Assembly: GCF_001514235.1 (NCBI RefSeq)
Contig: NZ_KQ948927.1
Coordinates: 522,449-586,448 of the forward strand
Length of the DNA: 64,000 bases
Reading direction: 5' to 3'
DNA from: Streptomyces caeruleatus
GTDB lineage: Bacteria; Actinomycetota; Actinomycetes; Streptomycetales; Streptomycetaceae
Every line of letters begins with the position of its first letter. Position 1 is the first letter of the stretch. Both the position numbers and the translations under genes were made by a program. The notes under the pieces were generated by a model that saw only the letters and a program-made list of their open reading frames with translations, made no database searches and was not told the DNA's origin. Shown in pieces: positions 38,739 to 48,825 of this stretch.

Positions 38739-39751
38739 GCGAGCACGACACACAACCCACGGCCGACCGAGATCGACAGGCTCAGGAAACACACAAGAAG
38801 GGCGGCGAGGATCTCCCTCAGCAGGACGCACGCCAGGAAGACGGAGAACAGGTGAGTACGGGCATCGACTCGGCCGGGGTCCCCGAAGCGGCCATCCCCG
38901 AGCTGGTGATCATCTCGGGCATGTCCGGGGCCGGCCGCTCGACGGCCGCCAAGTGTCTGGAGGACCTCGGCTGGTTCGTCGTCGACAACCTCCCGCCCGC
39001 GCTGATCCCCACCATGGTGGAGCTCGGCGCCCGCTCCCAGGGCAACGTGGCGCGGATCGCGGTGGTCGTCGACGTCCGTGGCCGTCGCTTCTTCGACAAC
39101 CTCCGCGAGTCGCTCTCCGACCTCGACACCAGAGGTGTGACGCGCCGGATCGTCTTCCTGGAGTCCTCGGACGACGCCCTGGTGCGCCGCTTCGAGTCGG
39201 TGCGCCGCCCGCACCCCCTCCAGGGCGACGGCCGCATCGTCGACGGGATCGCGGCTGAGCGCGAGCTGCTGCGCGAGCTGCGTGGCGACGCCGACCTGGT
39301 GATCGACACCTCCAGCCTCAACGTGCACGAGCTGCGGGCCAAGATGGACGCCCAGTTCGCCGGCGAGGAGGAGCCCGAGCTGCGGGCCACGGTCATGTCC
39401 TTCGGCTTCAAGTACGGCCTCCCGGTCGACGCCGACCTGGTCGTGGACATGCGGTTCCTGCCCAACCCGCACTGGGTCCCGGAGCTGCGCCCCTTCACCG
39501 GCCTCAACGAGGAGGTGTCGGCGTACGTCTTCAACCAGCCCGGCGCGAAGGAGTTCATCGACCGCTACTCCGAACTGCTCCAGCTCATCGCGGCCGGATA
39601 CCGCCGCGAGGGCAAGCGGTACGTGACCATCGCGGTCGGCTGCACCGGCGGCAAGCACCGTTCGGTCGCCACATCCGAGAAGCTCGCGGCGCGCCTGGCC
39701 TCCCAGGGCGTGGAGACGGTGGTCGTGCACCGGGACATGGGACGGGAATGA
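38735..39751 (+). CDS. rapZ: RapZ-family RNase adapter / nucleotide-binding protein
   Basis: A 338-residue RapZ (YvcJ) protein with P-loop GMSGAGRSTAAKCLED (about residues 62-77). The kinase-like domain contains VVDNLPPALIPTM. The C-terminal effector domain has SFGFKYGLPVDADLVVDMRFLPNPHW and VGCTGGKHRSVAT. In E. coli RapZ steers GlmZ RNA decay; in actinobacteria its role is unresolved. The ATG overlaps the uvrC stop, but the first 39 residues are acidic and unlike the family. A GTG at 38852 with GGAG five nucleotides upstream would give the usual length and may be the true start. Confidence 0.93.
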   Translation: MSEHDTQPTADRDRQAQETHKKGGEDLPQQDARQEDGEQVSTGIDSAGVPEAAIPELVIISGMSGAGRSTAAKCLEDLGWFVVDNLPPALIPTMVELGARSQGNVARIAVVVDVRGRRFFDNLRESLSDLDTRGVTRRIVFLESSDDALVRRFESVRRPHPLQGDGRIVDGIAAERELLRELRGDADLVIDTSSLNVHELRAKMDAQFAGEEEPELRATVMSFGFKYGLPVDADLVVDMRFLPNPHWVPELRPFTGLNEEVSAYVFNQPGAKEFIDRYSELLQLIAAGYRREGKRYVTIAVGCTGGKHRSVATSEKLAARLASQGVETVVVHRDMGRE

Positions 39752-40815
39752 CGGGACGTACTCCGCGGCTGAGCAGGTTGCGTCGGGCCGTTCCCGAGTC
39801 GCGTGCCGGCCGGCCCGTCGAGGCCCGGGGTGCGAAGCCCCGCCGCCGGGGCACCCAGCCGAAGGTCGTCGCCCTCGGCGGCGGCATGGGCCTGTCCGCC
39901 TCGCTCGCCGCGCTGCGCCGGATCACCGGTGACCTCACCGCCGTCGTCACCGTGGCCGACGACGGCGGCTCCAGCGGGCGCCTGCGCGACGAGCTGGGCG
40001 TGCTCCCGCCCGGTGACCTGCGCAAGGCGCTGGCCGCGCTGTGCGGCGACGACGACTGGGGCCAGACCTGGGCCCGCGTCATCCAGCACCGCTTCCACTC
40101 CAAGGGCGACCTGCACGACCACGCGGTCGGCAATCTGCTGATCGTCGCCCTGTGGGAGCAGCTCGGCGACCACGTCCAGGCCCTCGACCTGGTCGGCAAG
40201 CTGCTCGGCGCGCACGGGCGGGTGCTGCCCATGTCCGCCGTACCGCTGGAGCTGCAGGCCCTGGTCAAGGGGCACGACCCGGACCAGCCCGAGGCCGTGG
40301 ACACCGTCCGTGGCCAGGCCAACGTTGCCCTCACTCCCGGTGAGGTGCAGTCGGTGCACGTCGTGCCGTCCGACCCGCCCGCCGTGCCGGAGGCCGTCGC
40401 CGCCGTCCGGGACGCGGACTGGGTGGTGCTCGGCCCAGGTTCCTGGTTCTCCTCCGTCATCCCGCATCTGCTCGTGCCGGAACTCCTGGACGCCCTCACC
40501 GAGACGAAGGCGCGCCGGGTACTCTCCCTGAACCTCGCGCCGCAGCCGGGAGAAACCGAAGGCTTCTCACCGCAGCGTCATTTGGAGGTTTTGGGACGAC
40601 ACGCCCCTAAACTCGCCCTGGACGTGGTGCTGGCCGACGAGGCCGCCGTGCCGGACCGGGATGTGCTCACCGAGGCCGCCAAGCGGCTCGGTGCCGCGGT
40701 CGAGCTGGCCCCGGTGGCCCGGACGGACGGGACGCCCCGGCACGACCCGGAGCTGCTCGCCGCCGCGTACGACCGTATTTTTCGGATGCATGGAAGGATC
40801 GGCCCATGGCGATGA
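39748..40815 (+). CDS. yvcK: YvcK/CofD-like gluconeogenesis factor
   Basis: A 355-residue CofD-fold protein. Typical blocks are KVVALGGGMGLSASLAALRR, VVTVADDGGSSGRLRDELGV, PPGDLRKALAAL, HDHAVGNLLIVALWE and DWVVLGPGSWFSSVIPHLLV. YvcK binds UDP-sugars and supports cell-wall growth on gluconeogenic carbon in Bacillus and mycobacteria. The ATG overlaps the rapZ stop (ATGA), and the gene overlaps whiA by 10 bp. The first 35 residues are an arginine-rich extension. Confidence 0.95.
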   Translation: MTGRTPRLSRLRRAVPESRAGRPVEARGAKPRRRGTQPKVVALGGGMGLSASLAALRRITGDLTAVVTVADDGGSSGRLRDELGVLPPGDLRKALAALCGDDDWGQTWARVIQHRFHSKGDLHDHAVGNLLIVALWEQLGDHVQALDLVGKLLGAHGRVLPMSAVPLELQALVKGHDPDQPEAVDTVRGQANVALTPGEVQSVHVVPSDPPAVPEAVAAVRDADWVVLGPGSWFSSVIPHLLVPELLDALTETKARRVLSLNLAPQPGETEGFSPQRHLEVLGRHAPKLALDVVLADEAAVPDRDVLTEAAKRLGAAVELAPVARTDGTPRHDPELLAAAYDRIFRMHGRIGPWR

Positions 40816-41795
40816 CGGCAGCGGTGAAGGATGAGATCTCCCGGCTCCCCGTCACCCGGACCTGCTGCAGAAAGGCGGAGGTCTCCGCCATTCTGCGGTT
40901 CGCCGGAGGCCTCCACCTGGTCAGCGGGCGCATCGTGATCGAGGCGGAGCTGGACACCGCGATGGCGGCCCGCCGCCTCAAGCGGGACATCCTGGAGATC
41001 TTCGGCCACAGCTCCGAGCTGATCGTGATGGCGCCGGGCGGGCTGCGCCGCGGCTCGCGCTACGTCGTACGCGTGGTCGCGGGCGGTGATCAGCTGGCCC
41101 GCCAGACCGGCCTGGTCGACGGGCGCGGCCGCCCGATCCGCGGCCTGCCCCCGCAGGTGGTCTCCGGGGCCACCTGTGACGCCGAGGCCGCCTGGCGCGG
41201 CGCCTTCCTGGCGCACGGCTCGCTCACCGAGCCCGGCCGCTCCTCCTCCCTCGAAGTGACCTGCCCGGGCCCCGAGGCCGCGCTCGCCCTGGTCGGCGCG
41301 GCCCGCCGGCTCTCGATCGCCGCCAAGGCCCGCGAGGTGCGCGGCGTGGACCGCGTGGTCGTCCGGGACGGCGACGCGATCGGGGCCCTGCTGACCCGGC
41401 TCGGCGCACACGAGTCGGTGCTGGCCTGGGAGGAGCGCCGGATGCGCCGCGAGGTCCGCGCCACGGCGAACCGTCTCGCCAACTTCGACGACGCCAACCT
41501 CCGGCGTTCCGCCCGCGCGGCCGTCGCCGCCGGAGCCCGGGTCCAGCGCGCCCTGGAGATCCTCGGCGAGGAGGTCCCCGAGCACCTCGCCGCCGCCGGA
41601 CGCCTGCGCATGGAGCACAAGCAGGCCTCCCTCGAGGAGCTGGGCGCGCTCGCCGACCCGCCGCTGACCAAGGACGCCGTCGCCGGCCGGATCCGCCGAC
41701 TGCTGGCGATGGCCGACAAGCGGGCCCAGGACCTCGGCATTCCGGGCACGGAGGCCAACCTCAGCGAGGAGCTGGCGGACAACCTCGTGGGCTGA
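40806..41795 (+). CDS. whiA: sporulation regulator WhiA
   Basis: A 329-residue WhiA. It has an N-terminal LAGLIDADG-like (inactive homing endonuclease) fold with TCCRKAEVSAILRFAGGLHLV and SGATCDAEAAWRGAFLAHGSLTEP. A C-terminal helix-turn-helix reads SLEELGALADPPLTKDAVAGRIRRLL. In Streptomyces WhiA acts with WhiB to switch aerial hyphae to sporulation septation. It is the last gene of the uvrC-rapZ-yvcK-whiA operon and is closed by a perfect 15-bp terminator. In this family the start ATGGCGATGACG is conserved. Confidence 0.98.
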   Translation: MAMTAAVKDEISRLPVTRTCCRKAEVSAILRFAGGLHLVSGRIVIEAELDTAMAARRLKRDILEIFGHSSELIVMAPGGLRRGSRYVVRVVAGGDQLARQTGLVDGRGRPIRGLPPQVVSGATCDAEAAWRGAFLAHGSLTEPGRSSSLEVTCPGPEAALALVGAARRLSIAAKAREVRGVDRVVVRDGDAIGALLTRLGAHESVLAWEERRMRREVRATANRLANFDDANLRRSARAAVAAGARVQRALEILGEEVPEHLAAAGRLRMEHKQASLEELGALADPPLTKDAVAGRIRRLLAMADKRAQDLGIPGTEANLSEELADNLVG

Positions 41796-41815
41796 CCTGA
41801 AAGATCGTCAACGTG

Positions 41816-41850
41816 CCGGTGCCGACGTCCACTTGGGACGTCGGCACCGG
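41816..41850 (+). terminator. strong terminator after whiA
   Basis: Perfect 15-bp stem (41816-41830 with 41836-41850, arm CCGGTGCCGACGTCC), 5-nt loop, followed by TGTTTGTCAGTCTTTG. It ends the uvrC operon. Confidence 0.85.
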
Positions 41851-41946
41851 TGTTTGTCAGTCTTTGCGGCACTCTTGACTGGGTCGTGAAGTGGCATGAG
41901 CCTGGCAGTCATTCGTCACTGTGGCGAATCACTGCTAGGGGGGTTC

Positions 41947-44901
41947 ATGAGACACAGAGCGAGATCGATCCTCGCTGTCGGCGCGCTCCTGATAGGCGGA
42001 GCGAGCATCGCACCCATCGCCCAGGCCCAGCAAGGAAGTGCGCAGGACACCGACCCGAACGAGGTCAAGGTCTTCCGCGCCGAGGTCACCAAGAAGCAGA
42101 TACCCCTGCTGCTGGAGGCCGGCCAGGACGGGCACGAACTCAGTGAGCAGGCGCCCGAGAAGGGCACGGCCACCGTCGAGGTCTACCTCACCGACGACCA
42201 GGCCAAAAAGCTGGAGAAGAAGGGCGTCGAGCTCACCGAGCACGACCTGTCCGCCAAGGCCGAGGAGCGCACCGCGAAGGCCGCCGAGGGCGTGTACCGC
42301 CCGTACAGCGGAAGCGGCGGCCTCAAGGAGGAGATCCTGCGGACCGGGCAGGAGAACCCCGGCCTCACCAAGGTCGTCTCCATCGGCAAGACCGTCGGCG
42401 GACAGGACATCCTGGCGCTCAAGCTCACCAAGAACGCCAAGAAGACCAAGGACGGCTCCAAGCCCGCCGTCCTCTACATGTCCAACCAGCACGCGCGCGA
42501 GTGGATCACGCCGGAGATGACCCGCCGCCTGATGCACCACTACCTGGACAACTACAGGTCCGACAAGCGCATCAAGAAGATCGTCGACTCGACCGAGCTG
42601 TGGTTCGTCCTCTCGGCCAACCCCGACGGCTACGACTACACGTTCCAGGACCCCGGCAACCGCCTGTGGCGCAAGAACCTAAGGGACAACAACGGCGACG
42701 GTGCCATCAGCACCGGTGACGGCGTCGACCTCAACCGCAACTTCGCCTACAAGTGGGGCTACGACGACGAGGGTTCGTCCCCCAATCCCACCAGCGAGAC
42801 CTACCGCGGCGCGTCCCCGGCCTCCGAGCCCGAGACCAAGGCGATCGACGCCTTCCAGAAGCGCATCGACTTCACCTACGGCATCAACTACCACTCCGCC
42901 GCCGAACTCCTCCTCTACGGCGTCGGCTGGCAGGTGGCCACCGAAACCCCGGACGACGTCCTCTACAAGGCGCTCGCCGGCACCCCGGACAACTCCGCGA
43001 TCCCCGGCTACCACCCGCAGGTCTCCTCGGAGCTGTACACCACCAACGGCGAGGCGGACGGCCACGCGTCGAACGTCAACGGCCTGGCGATGTTCACGCC
43101 CGAGATGTCGACCTGCCAGACCGCGTCGAACATCGACCCGGACGACCAGTGGAACGCCCGGGACTGCCAGTCCGTCTTCAACTTCCCGGACGACGAGAAG
43201 CTGATCCAGGACGAGTTCGCCAAGAACGTCCCGTTCGCGCTCTCCGTCGCCGAGTCCGCTGCCAAGCCCGACCAGCCCAAGTCCTCGCTCGGCCTGAAGG
43301 CCGCCGACTTCACCCCGGCCCCCTTCACCGCCTCGTACTCCCGCGGCGCCGACCAGGAGGTCTCCGTCGTCGTACGCAAGTCCGTGCGCGACAAGGAGCT
43401 CAAGTACCGCGTCAACGGCGGCCGTACGCACGACATGGCGCTGAGGCCCTGGAAGGGCGGCGAGACGTACGGCGGTGAGGACAACCTCTACTTCGACGAG
43501 TACCGCGCCAAGGTCGCCGACGGCGACGTGGGCGACAAGGTCGAGGTGTGGTTCACCGGCGAGACGAAGAGCGGAAAGCCCGTCTCCAGCGCGCACTTCA
43601 CCTACACGGTCGCCGAACGGTCGCGCGCGGACGTCCTCGTCGTGGCCGAGGAAGGCGCCACCGCCACGCACGCGCAGAAGTACGTCGACGCGCTCAAGGC
43701 CAACGGCCACCGGGCGATCGTCTGGGACGTCGCCACACAGGGCGCGCCCCACGCGCTCGGCGTGCTGGGCCACTTCGACACCGTCCTCCACTACACGGGC
43801 GCGAACGTCCCGGGCAACGCCACCCAGCTCGAGCTGCGCGCCTACCTCAACGAGGGCGGCAAGCTGATCGAGGCGGGCGAGCAGGCCGGCGGCGCCGTCG
43901 ACCTCGGCGGCGGCACCCTGTCGGACGACTTCAGCCAGTACTACCTGGGCGCCTACTCCCGTACGTCCATCCCCGGGGCCACCGGCTTCACCGGCTCCGG
44001 CAGGCTCGGCGGCTTCACCGGCGCGCTCGGCGACGCCACCGGCAACCCGCTCGACAAGGCCGGCACCTACAGCGTCACCTCGGACGAGCTGCCCGCCGAC
44101 CAGTACCCGCAGTTCGCCGGCGCGGGCGCCGGCCAGTTCGCCGGGACCGTCAACCCGTACGGCCCGTACGCCGGTTCCTCCATGGTGGCCGCCGTCCACA
44201 CCGACGACGCCTACAAGCGGCTGACCAGGACCGTCGACCTCACCGGAGTGACCGCGGCCCAGAAGCCCACGCTGCGCACCCAGTTGCTGTGGGACGTCGA
44301 GCCCGGCTACGACAACGTCCTGGTCGAGGCCCACACCACCGGGGTCGAGGACTGGACGACCCTCCCCGAGGCGAACGGCGCCACCAGTAACACCGTGCCC
44401 GCCGACTGCGAGGCCGGGTTCTACGCGGGTGAGCACCCCTGGCTGAACCACTACCTGACCGTGGTGACGAGCGGGTGCACCGCGAGCGGCAGCAGCGGCC
44501 AGTGGAACGCCTTCACCGGCGCCTCCGAGGGCTGGAAGCAGGTCGAGTTCGACCTGAGCGCGTACGCCGGGAAGTCGGTCGAGCTCTCGATCGCCTACGT
44601 CACCGACCCGAGCAGCGGCGGCCACGGCGTCCTCGCCGACGAGACCGCGCTCGTCGTCGGCGGCACGGCCACCGAGACCGAGGGATTCGAGACGTCGCTC
44701 GGCGCCTGGAGCGTGACCGGACCGCCCGCGGGCAGCCCGGCCGTCCTCAAGGACTGGACGCGCACCGGCACGCTGTTCCAGACGTACGGTGCGACCACGA
44801 CGGACGACACGGTGCTGCTGGGCTTCGGCCTGGAACACGTCACCGCGGCGGCCGACCGGAAGGCGCTCATCGGAAAGGCCCTCGACTCACTTGACGAGTG
44901 A
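41947..44901 (+). CDS. secreted M14 zinc carboxypeptidase, multi-domain
   Basis: A 984-residue secreted metallopeptidase. The signal peptide (MRHRARSILAVGALLIGG ... APIAQA) is followed by a propeptide-like region. The M14 catalytic domain begins near residue 100: zinc motif SNQHAREWITPEMTRR, substrate-binding VDLNRNFAYKWG, third zinc ligand INYHSAAELLLYG, and a catalytic glutamate region MFTPEMSTC. After about residue 450 come beta-sandwich domains. The last part (GWKQVEFDLSAYAGKSVELSIAY) resembles the immune-inhibitor-A type extracellular module. The ATG at 41947 lies close behind AGGGGGG. It is a likely exoprotease for peptide scavenging. Confidence 0.93.
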   Translation: MRHRARSILAVGALLIGGASIAPIAQAQQGSAQDTDPNEVKVFRAEVTKKQIPLLLEAGQDGHELSEQAPEKGTATVEVYLTDDQAKKLEKKGVELTEHDLSAKAEERTAKAAEGVYRPYSGSGGLKEEILRTGQENPGLTKVVSIGKTVGGQDILALKLTKNAKKTKDGSKPAVLYMSNQHAREWITPEMTRRLMHHYLDNYRSDKRIKKIVDSTELWFVLSANPDGYDYTFQDPGNRLWRKNLRDNNGDGAISTGDGVDLNRNFAYKWGYDDEGSSPNPTSETYRGASPASEPETKAIDAFQKRIDFTYGINYHSAAELLLYGVGWQVATETPDDVLYKALAGTPDNSAIPGYHPQVSSELYTTNGEADGHASNVNGLAMFTPEMSTCQTASNIDPDDQWNARDCQSVFNFPDDEKLIQDEFAKNVPFALSVAESAAKPDQPKSSLGLKAADFTPAPFTASYSRGADQEVSVVVRKSVRDKELKYRVNGGRTHDMALRPWKGGETYGGEDNLYFDEYRAKVADGDVGDKVEVWFTGETKSGKPVSSAHFTYTVAERSRADVLVVAEEGATATHAQKYVDALKANGHRAIVWDVATQGAPHALGVLGHFDTVLHYTGANVPGNATQLELRAYLNEGGKLIEAGEQAGGAVDLGGGTLSDDFSQYYLGAYSRTSIPGATGFTGSGRLGGFTGALGDATGNPLDKAGTYSVTSDELPADQYPQFAGAGAGQFAGTVNPYGPYAGSSMVAAVHTDDAYKRLTRTVDLTGVTAAQKPTLRTQLLWDVEPGYDNVLVEAHTTGVEDWTTLPEANGATSNTVPADCEAGFYAGEHPWLNHYLTVVTSGCTASGSSGQWNAFTGASEGWKQVEFDLSAYAGKSVELSIAYVTDPSSGGHGVLADETALVVGGTATETEGFETSLGAWSVTGPPAGSPAVLKDWTRTGTLFQTYGATTTDDTVLLGFGLEHVTAAADRKALIGKALDSLDE

Positions 44902-44965
44902 CACGCCGAGGTCAACCGCGTACCACGCAGGGTGACCAAATCGAGTGATCCGGCCTTCATGGCGG

Positions 44966-45001
44966 GGCGGTCCGTACCCCTACTGGCGGGTACGGGCCGC
45001 C
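44966..45001 (+). terminator. terminator after the carboxypeptidase gene
   Basis: 14-bp stem with one T-G pair: 44966-44979 with 44988-45001 (core CCGTACCC / GGGTACGG), 8-nt loop. Confidence 0.75.
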
Positions 45002-45049
45002 GTGCCGTGTATGAGGCATCTGAATGTCACCACGGCGGCTTCAGAGAGG

Positions 45050-45055
45050 TAGGGT
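45050..45055 (+). promoter_or_regulatory. candidate -10 element of gap
   Basis: TAGGGT fits the principal-sigma (HrdB-type) -10 form used in Streptomyces. It lies 75 bp before the gap start. No clear -35 is seen upstream. Confidence 0.35.
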
Positions 45056-45130
45056 CGTAGGCGGTCGGGGACATCCCAAACAGAGCTCGCCGGCACCGCA
45101 TGGCCGGCGTACCAACGAGGAGATCGGTTC

Positions 45131-46141
<1,011 letters not shown>

Positions 46142-46169
46142 TATATCCAGAGCAGGCGCATTGATGTGA

Positions 46170-46213
46170 GTCAGGGCTCGGGCGGCGCAGGGACGCGCCG
46201 TCCGAGCCCTGAC
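46170..46213 (+). terminator. 19-bp hairpin between gap and pgk
   Basis: 46170-46188 pairs with 46195-46213 with one G-T pair (outer arm GTCAGGGCTCGG), 6-nt loop. It may end or attenuate gap transcripts, giving more gap than pgk mRNA, or protect the gap 3' end. Three GATCACGAG repeats follow at 46236-46276. Confidence 0.75.
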
Positions 46214-46296
46214 GCGCGTGCAGAACAGACCTGTTGGATCACGAGCGCTTCCGAGCGATCACGAGAGATCACGAGCCCTTCTCAGGAGTCCCCTTC

Positions 46297-47508
46297 ATGA
46301 AGACGATCGACGAACTTCTCGCCGAAGGCGTCGCCGGCAAGCGGGTCTTCGTCCGCGCCGACCTGAACGTGCCGCTGGACGGCACCACGATCACCGACGA
46401 CGGCCGTATCCGCGCCGTCCTGCCCACCGTCAAGGCGCTGGCCGAGGCGGGCGCCCGGGTGGTCGTCGCCTCGCACCTGGGCCGCCCCAAGGGCGCCCCG
46501 GACCCCGCTTTCTCCCTCGCCCCGGCCGCCGCGCGCCTCGGGGAACTCCTCGGCGCCGACGTGGCCTTCGCGACCGACACGGTCGGCGACTCCGCCCGGG
46601 CCGTGGTCGCGGGCCTCGCCGACGGCCAGGTCGCGGTCGTCGAGAACCTCCGCTTCAACGCCGGTGAGACCAGCAAGGACGACGCCGAGCGCGGCGCCTT
46701 CGCCGAGCAGCTCGCCGCCCTCGCCGACGTCTACGTCGGTGACGGCTTCGGCGCGGTGCACCGCAAGCACGCCTCGGTGTACGACCTGCCGGCCAAGCTG
46801 CCGCACTACGCCGGCCACCTCATCGCCACCGAGGTCACCGTCCTCAAGAAGCTCACCGAGGACGTCAAGCGGCCGTACGTCGTCGCGCTCGGCGGAGCCA
46901 AGGTCTCCGACAAGCTCGCCGTCATCGACCAGCTGCTCGGCAAGGCCGACCGGCTGCTCATCGGCGGCGGCATGGCGTACACCTTCCTCAAGGCCAAGGG
47001 CTACGAGGTCGGCACCTCCCTGCTTCAGGCCGACCAGATCCCGGCCGTCACGGAGTACCTGGAGCGCGCCGAGAAGCTCGGCGTGGAGCTGGTGCTCCCC
47101 GTCGACGTCCTGGTCGCGGGCGAGTTCCCGGACCTCAAGACCAAGGCGCCGGCCAACCCCACGACCGTCGCCGCGGACGCCATCCCCGCCGACCAGGAGG
47201 GCCTGGACATCGGTCCGGAGACCCGCAAGCTGTACGCCTCGAAGCTCACCGACGCCGCGACCGTCTTCTGGAACGGTCCCATGGGCGTCTTCGAGCACCC
47301 CGACTACGCCCAGGGCACCGCCGCGGTCGCCCAGGCCCTCATCGACTCGGACGGCTTCACCGTCGTCGGCGGAGGTGACTCCGCCGCGGCCGTGCGCACG
47401 CTCGGCTTCGACGAGAACGCGTTCGGCCACATCTCGACCGGTGGCGGCGCCTCCCTCGAATACCTCGAGGGCAAGACGCTCCCCGGCCTCGCCGCACTGG
47501 AGGACTGA
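46297..47508 (+). CDS. pgk: phosphoglycerate kinase
   Basis: A 403-residue PGK, the ATP-forming step of glycolysis. The substrate site is KRVFVRADLNVPLDG. Also seen are VVASHLGRPKGA, ENLRFNAGE, VGDGFGAVHRKHAS and the hinge/ATP part ALGGAKVSDKLAVIDQLL, with the closing FTVVGGGDSAAAVRTLG and ISTGGGASLEYLEGKTLPGL. The ATG at 46297 is set by CAGGAG eight nucleotides upstream; longer frames from 46234 lack support. tpiA follows after 6 bp. Confidence 0.98.
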   Translation: MKTIDELLAEGVAGKRVFVRADLNVPLDGTTITDDGRIRAVLPTVKALAEAGARVVVASHLGRPKGAPDPAFSLAPAAARLGELLGADVAFATDTVGDSARAVVAGLADGQVAVVENLRFNAGETSKDDAERGAFAEQLAALADVYVGDGFGAVHRKHASVYDLPAKLPHYAGHLIATEVTVLKKLTEDVKRPYVVALGGAKVSDKLAVIDQLLGKADRLLIGGGMAYTFLKAKGYEVGTSLLQADQIPAVTEYLERAEKLGVELVLPVDVLVAGEFPDLKTKAPANPTTVAADAIPADQEGLDIGPETRKLYASKLTDAATVFWNGPMGVFEHPDYAQGTAAVAQALIDSDGFTVVGGGDSAAAVRTLGFDENAFGHISTGGGASLEYLEGKTLPGLAALED

Positions 47509-47514
47509 CCCCTT

Positions 47515-48291
47515 ATGAGCACGCGCACGCCGCTGATGGCGGGCAACTGGAAGATGAACCTCAACCACCTCGAGGCCATCGCCCACGTCCAGAAGCTCGC
47601 CTTCGCCCTCGCGGACAAGGACTACGACGCCGTCGAGGTCGCCGTCCTGCCACCCTTCACCGACCTGCGCTCCGTGCAGACCCTGGTCGACGGCGACAAG
47701 CTGAAGATCAAGTACGGCGCCCAGGACATCTCGGCGCACGACTCCGGTGCCTACACCGGCGAGATCTCCGGCCCGATGCTGGCCAAGCTGAAGTGCACGT
47801 ACGTGGCCATCGGCCACTCCGAGCGCCGCCAGTACCACGCCGAGACCGACGAGATCGTCAACGCCAAGGTCAAGGCCGCCTACAAGCACGGCCTGACCCC
47901 GATCCTGTGCGTCGGCGAGGAGCTGGAGGTCCGCGAGGCGGGCAACCACGTCTCCCACACCCTCGCCCAGGTCGAAGGCGGTCTGAAGGACCTCCCCGCC
48001 GAGCAGGCCGAGACCGTCGTGATCGCCTACGAGCCCGTCTGGGCCATCGGCACCGGCAAGGTCTGCGGCGCCGAGGACGCCCAGGAGGTCTGCGCCGCCA
48101 TCCGTGGCAAGATCGCCGAGCTGTACACACAGGAGCTGGCCGACAAGGTCCGCATTCAGTACGGCGGCTCCGTGAAGTCGGGCAACGTCGCCGAGATCAT
48201 GGCCCAGGCCGACATCGACGGAGCCCTGATCGGCGGCGCGTCGCTCGACGCCGACGAGTTCGTCAAGATCGTGCGGTTCCGCGACCAGTGA
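47515..48291 (+). CDS. tpiA: triosephosphate isomerase
   Basis: A 258-residue TIM barrel enzyme. Catalytic residues are in MAGNWKMNLNH (Lys), AIGHSERRQYH (His) and VIAYEPVWAIGTGKV (Glu). The phosphate loop is IQYGGSVKSGNVAEI ... IGGASLDADEF. It begins 6 bp after pgk and so is part of the same transcript. Confidence 0.98.
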   Translation: MSTRTPLMAGNWKMNLNHLEAIAHVQKLAFALADKDYDAVEVAVLPPFTDLRSVQTLVDGDKLKIKYGAQDISAHDSGAYTGEISGPMLAKLKCTYVAIGHSERRQYHAETDEIVNAKVKAAYKHGLTPILCVGEELEVREAGNHVSHTLAQVEGGLKDLPAEQAETVVIAYEPVWAIGTGKVCGAEDAQEVCAAIRGKIAELYTQELADKVRIQYGGSVKSGNVAEIMAQADIDGALIGGASLDADEFVKIVRFRDQ

Positions 48292-48324
48292 GTATGCGGT
48301 AGCCACGATCCGTCGTACCCTTGC

Positions 48325-48352
48325 GGGGGCGCAGCCACGGTGCTGTGCCCCC
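48325..48352 (+). terminator. hairpin between tpiA and secG
   Basis: 11-bp stem with one G-T pair (GGGGGCGCAGC / GCTGTGCCCCC), 6-nt loop, 33 bp after tpiA. It may be a partial terminator or processing site ahead of secG. Confidence 0.5.
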
Positions 48353-48387
48353 GTCGTCCATCCGAATCCGAGGAAGTTGGTCCAGCC

Positions 48388-48624
48388 GTGGTTATGGGGT
48401 TCTCCATCGCCCTGATCGTCTTCAGCCTGCTGCTGATGCTGCTGGTGCTGATGCACAAGGGGAAGGGCGGCGGCCTCTCCGACATGTTCGGTGGCGGCAT
48501 GCAGTCGTCCGTCGGCGGCTCCTCGGTCGCCGAGCGCAACCTCGACCGGATCACCGTTGTGGTCGGGCTGCTGTGGTTCGCGTGCATTGTCGTGCTCGGC
48601 ATCCTGATGAAGGTGAACAACTGA
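48388..48624 (+). CDS. secG: protein translocase subunit SecG
   Basis: A 78-residue SecG with two membrane helices: GFSIALIVFSLLLMLLVLMHKGKGGGLSDMFGG and RITVVVGLLWFACIVVLGILM. The linker GGGMQSSVGGSSVAERNLDR is typical of actinobacterial SecG. It assists SecYE in export. The GTG at 48388 and an ATG two codons later are both possible starts; GAGGAAG is upstream. Confidence 0.95.
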   Translation: MVMGFSIALIVFSLLLMLLVLMHKGKGGGLSDMFGGGMQSSVGGSSVAERNLDRITVVVGLLWFACIVVLGILMKVNN

Positions 48625-48642
48625 CCGGCACGCACAATCCGC

Positions 48643-48754
48643 ACGTAAGGCCCCATGTTCGGTACGCGCAGCTGAGCGCGGCCTATCATGGGGCTTGCGT
48701 CTAGGTGTGAGGGCTCTGTAACTCCAATCACTGGACGCGCGTTGGGCCTTACGT
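48643..48754 (+). ncRNA. leader with two mutually exclusive inverted repeats
   Basis: The segment 48643-48657 can pair in two ways. GCCCCATG (48650-48657) pairs with CATGGGGC (48687-48694), or ACGTAAGGCCC (48643-48653) pairs with GGGCCTTACGT (48744-48754). The two overlap in four bases, so they exclude each other, as in attenuators. A further small hairpin (48772-48780 with 48790-48798) lies just before the RbpA-like gene. Whether it is transcribed is unknown. Confidence 0.4.
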
Positions 48755-48825
48755 AGACTGAGGCGCTCGCAGCGAAGCGAAACGCCGACTCGCTTTGCGG
48801 CACCATCACGCAGGGAGTTACGACC

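Noticed and set aside
36615..38831. A 738-codon open frame antisense to uvrC
   Set aside because: Shadow frame with no ribosome site and no recognisable domains.
42679..44838. A 719-codon open frame antisense to the carboxypeptidase
   Set aside because: Shadow of a strongly supported gene with signal peptide and zinc motifs on the other strand.
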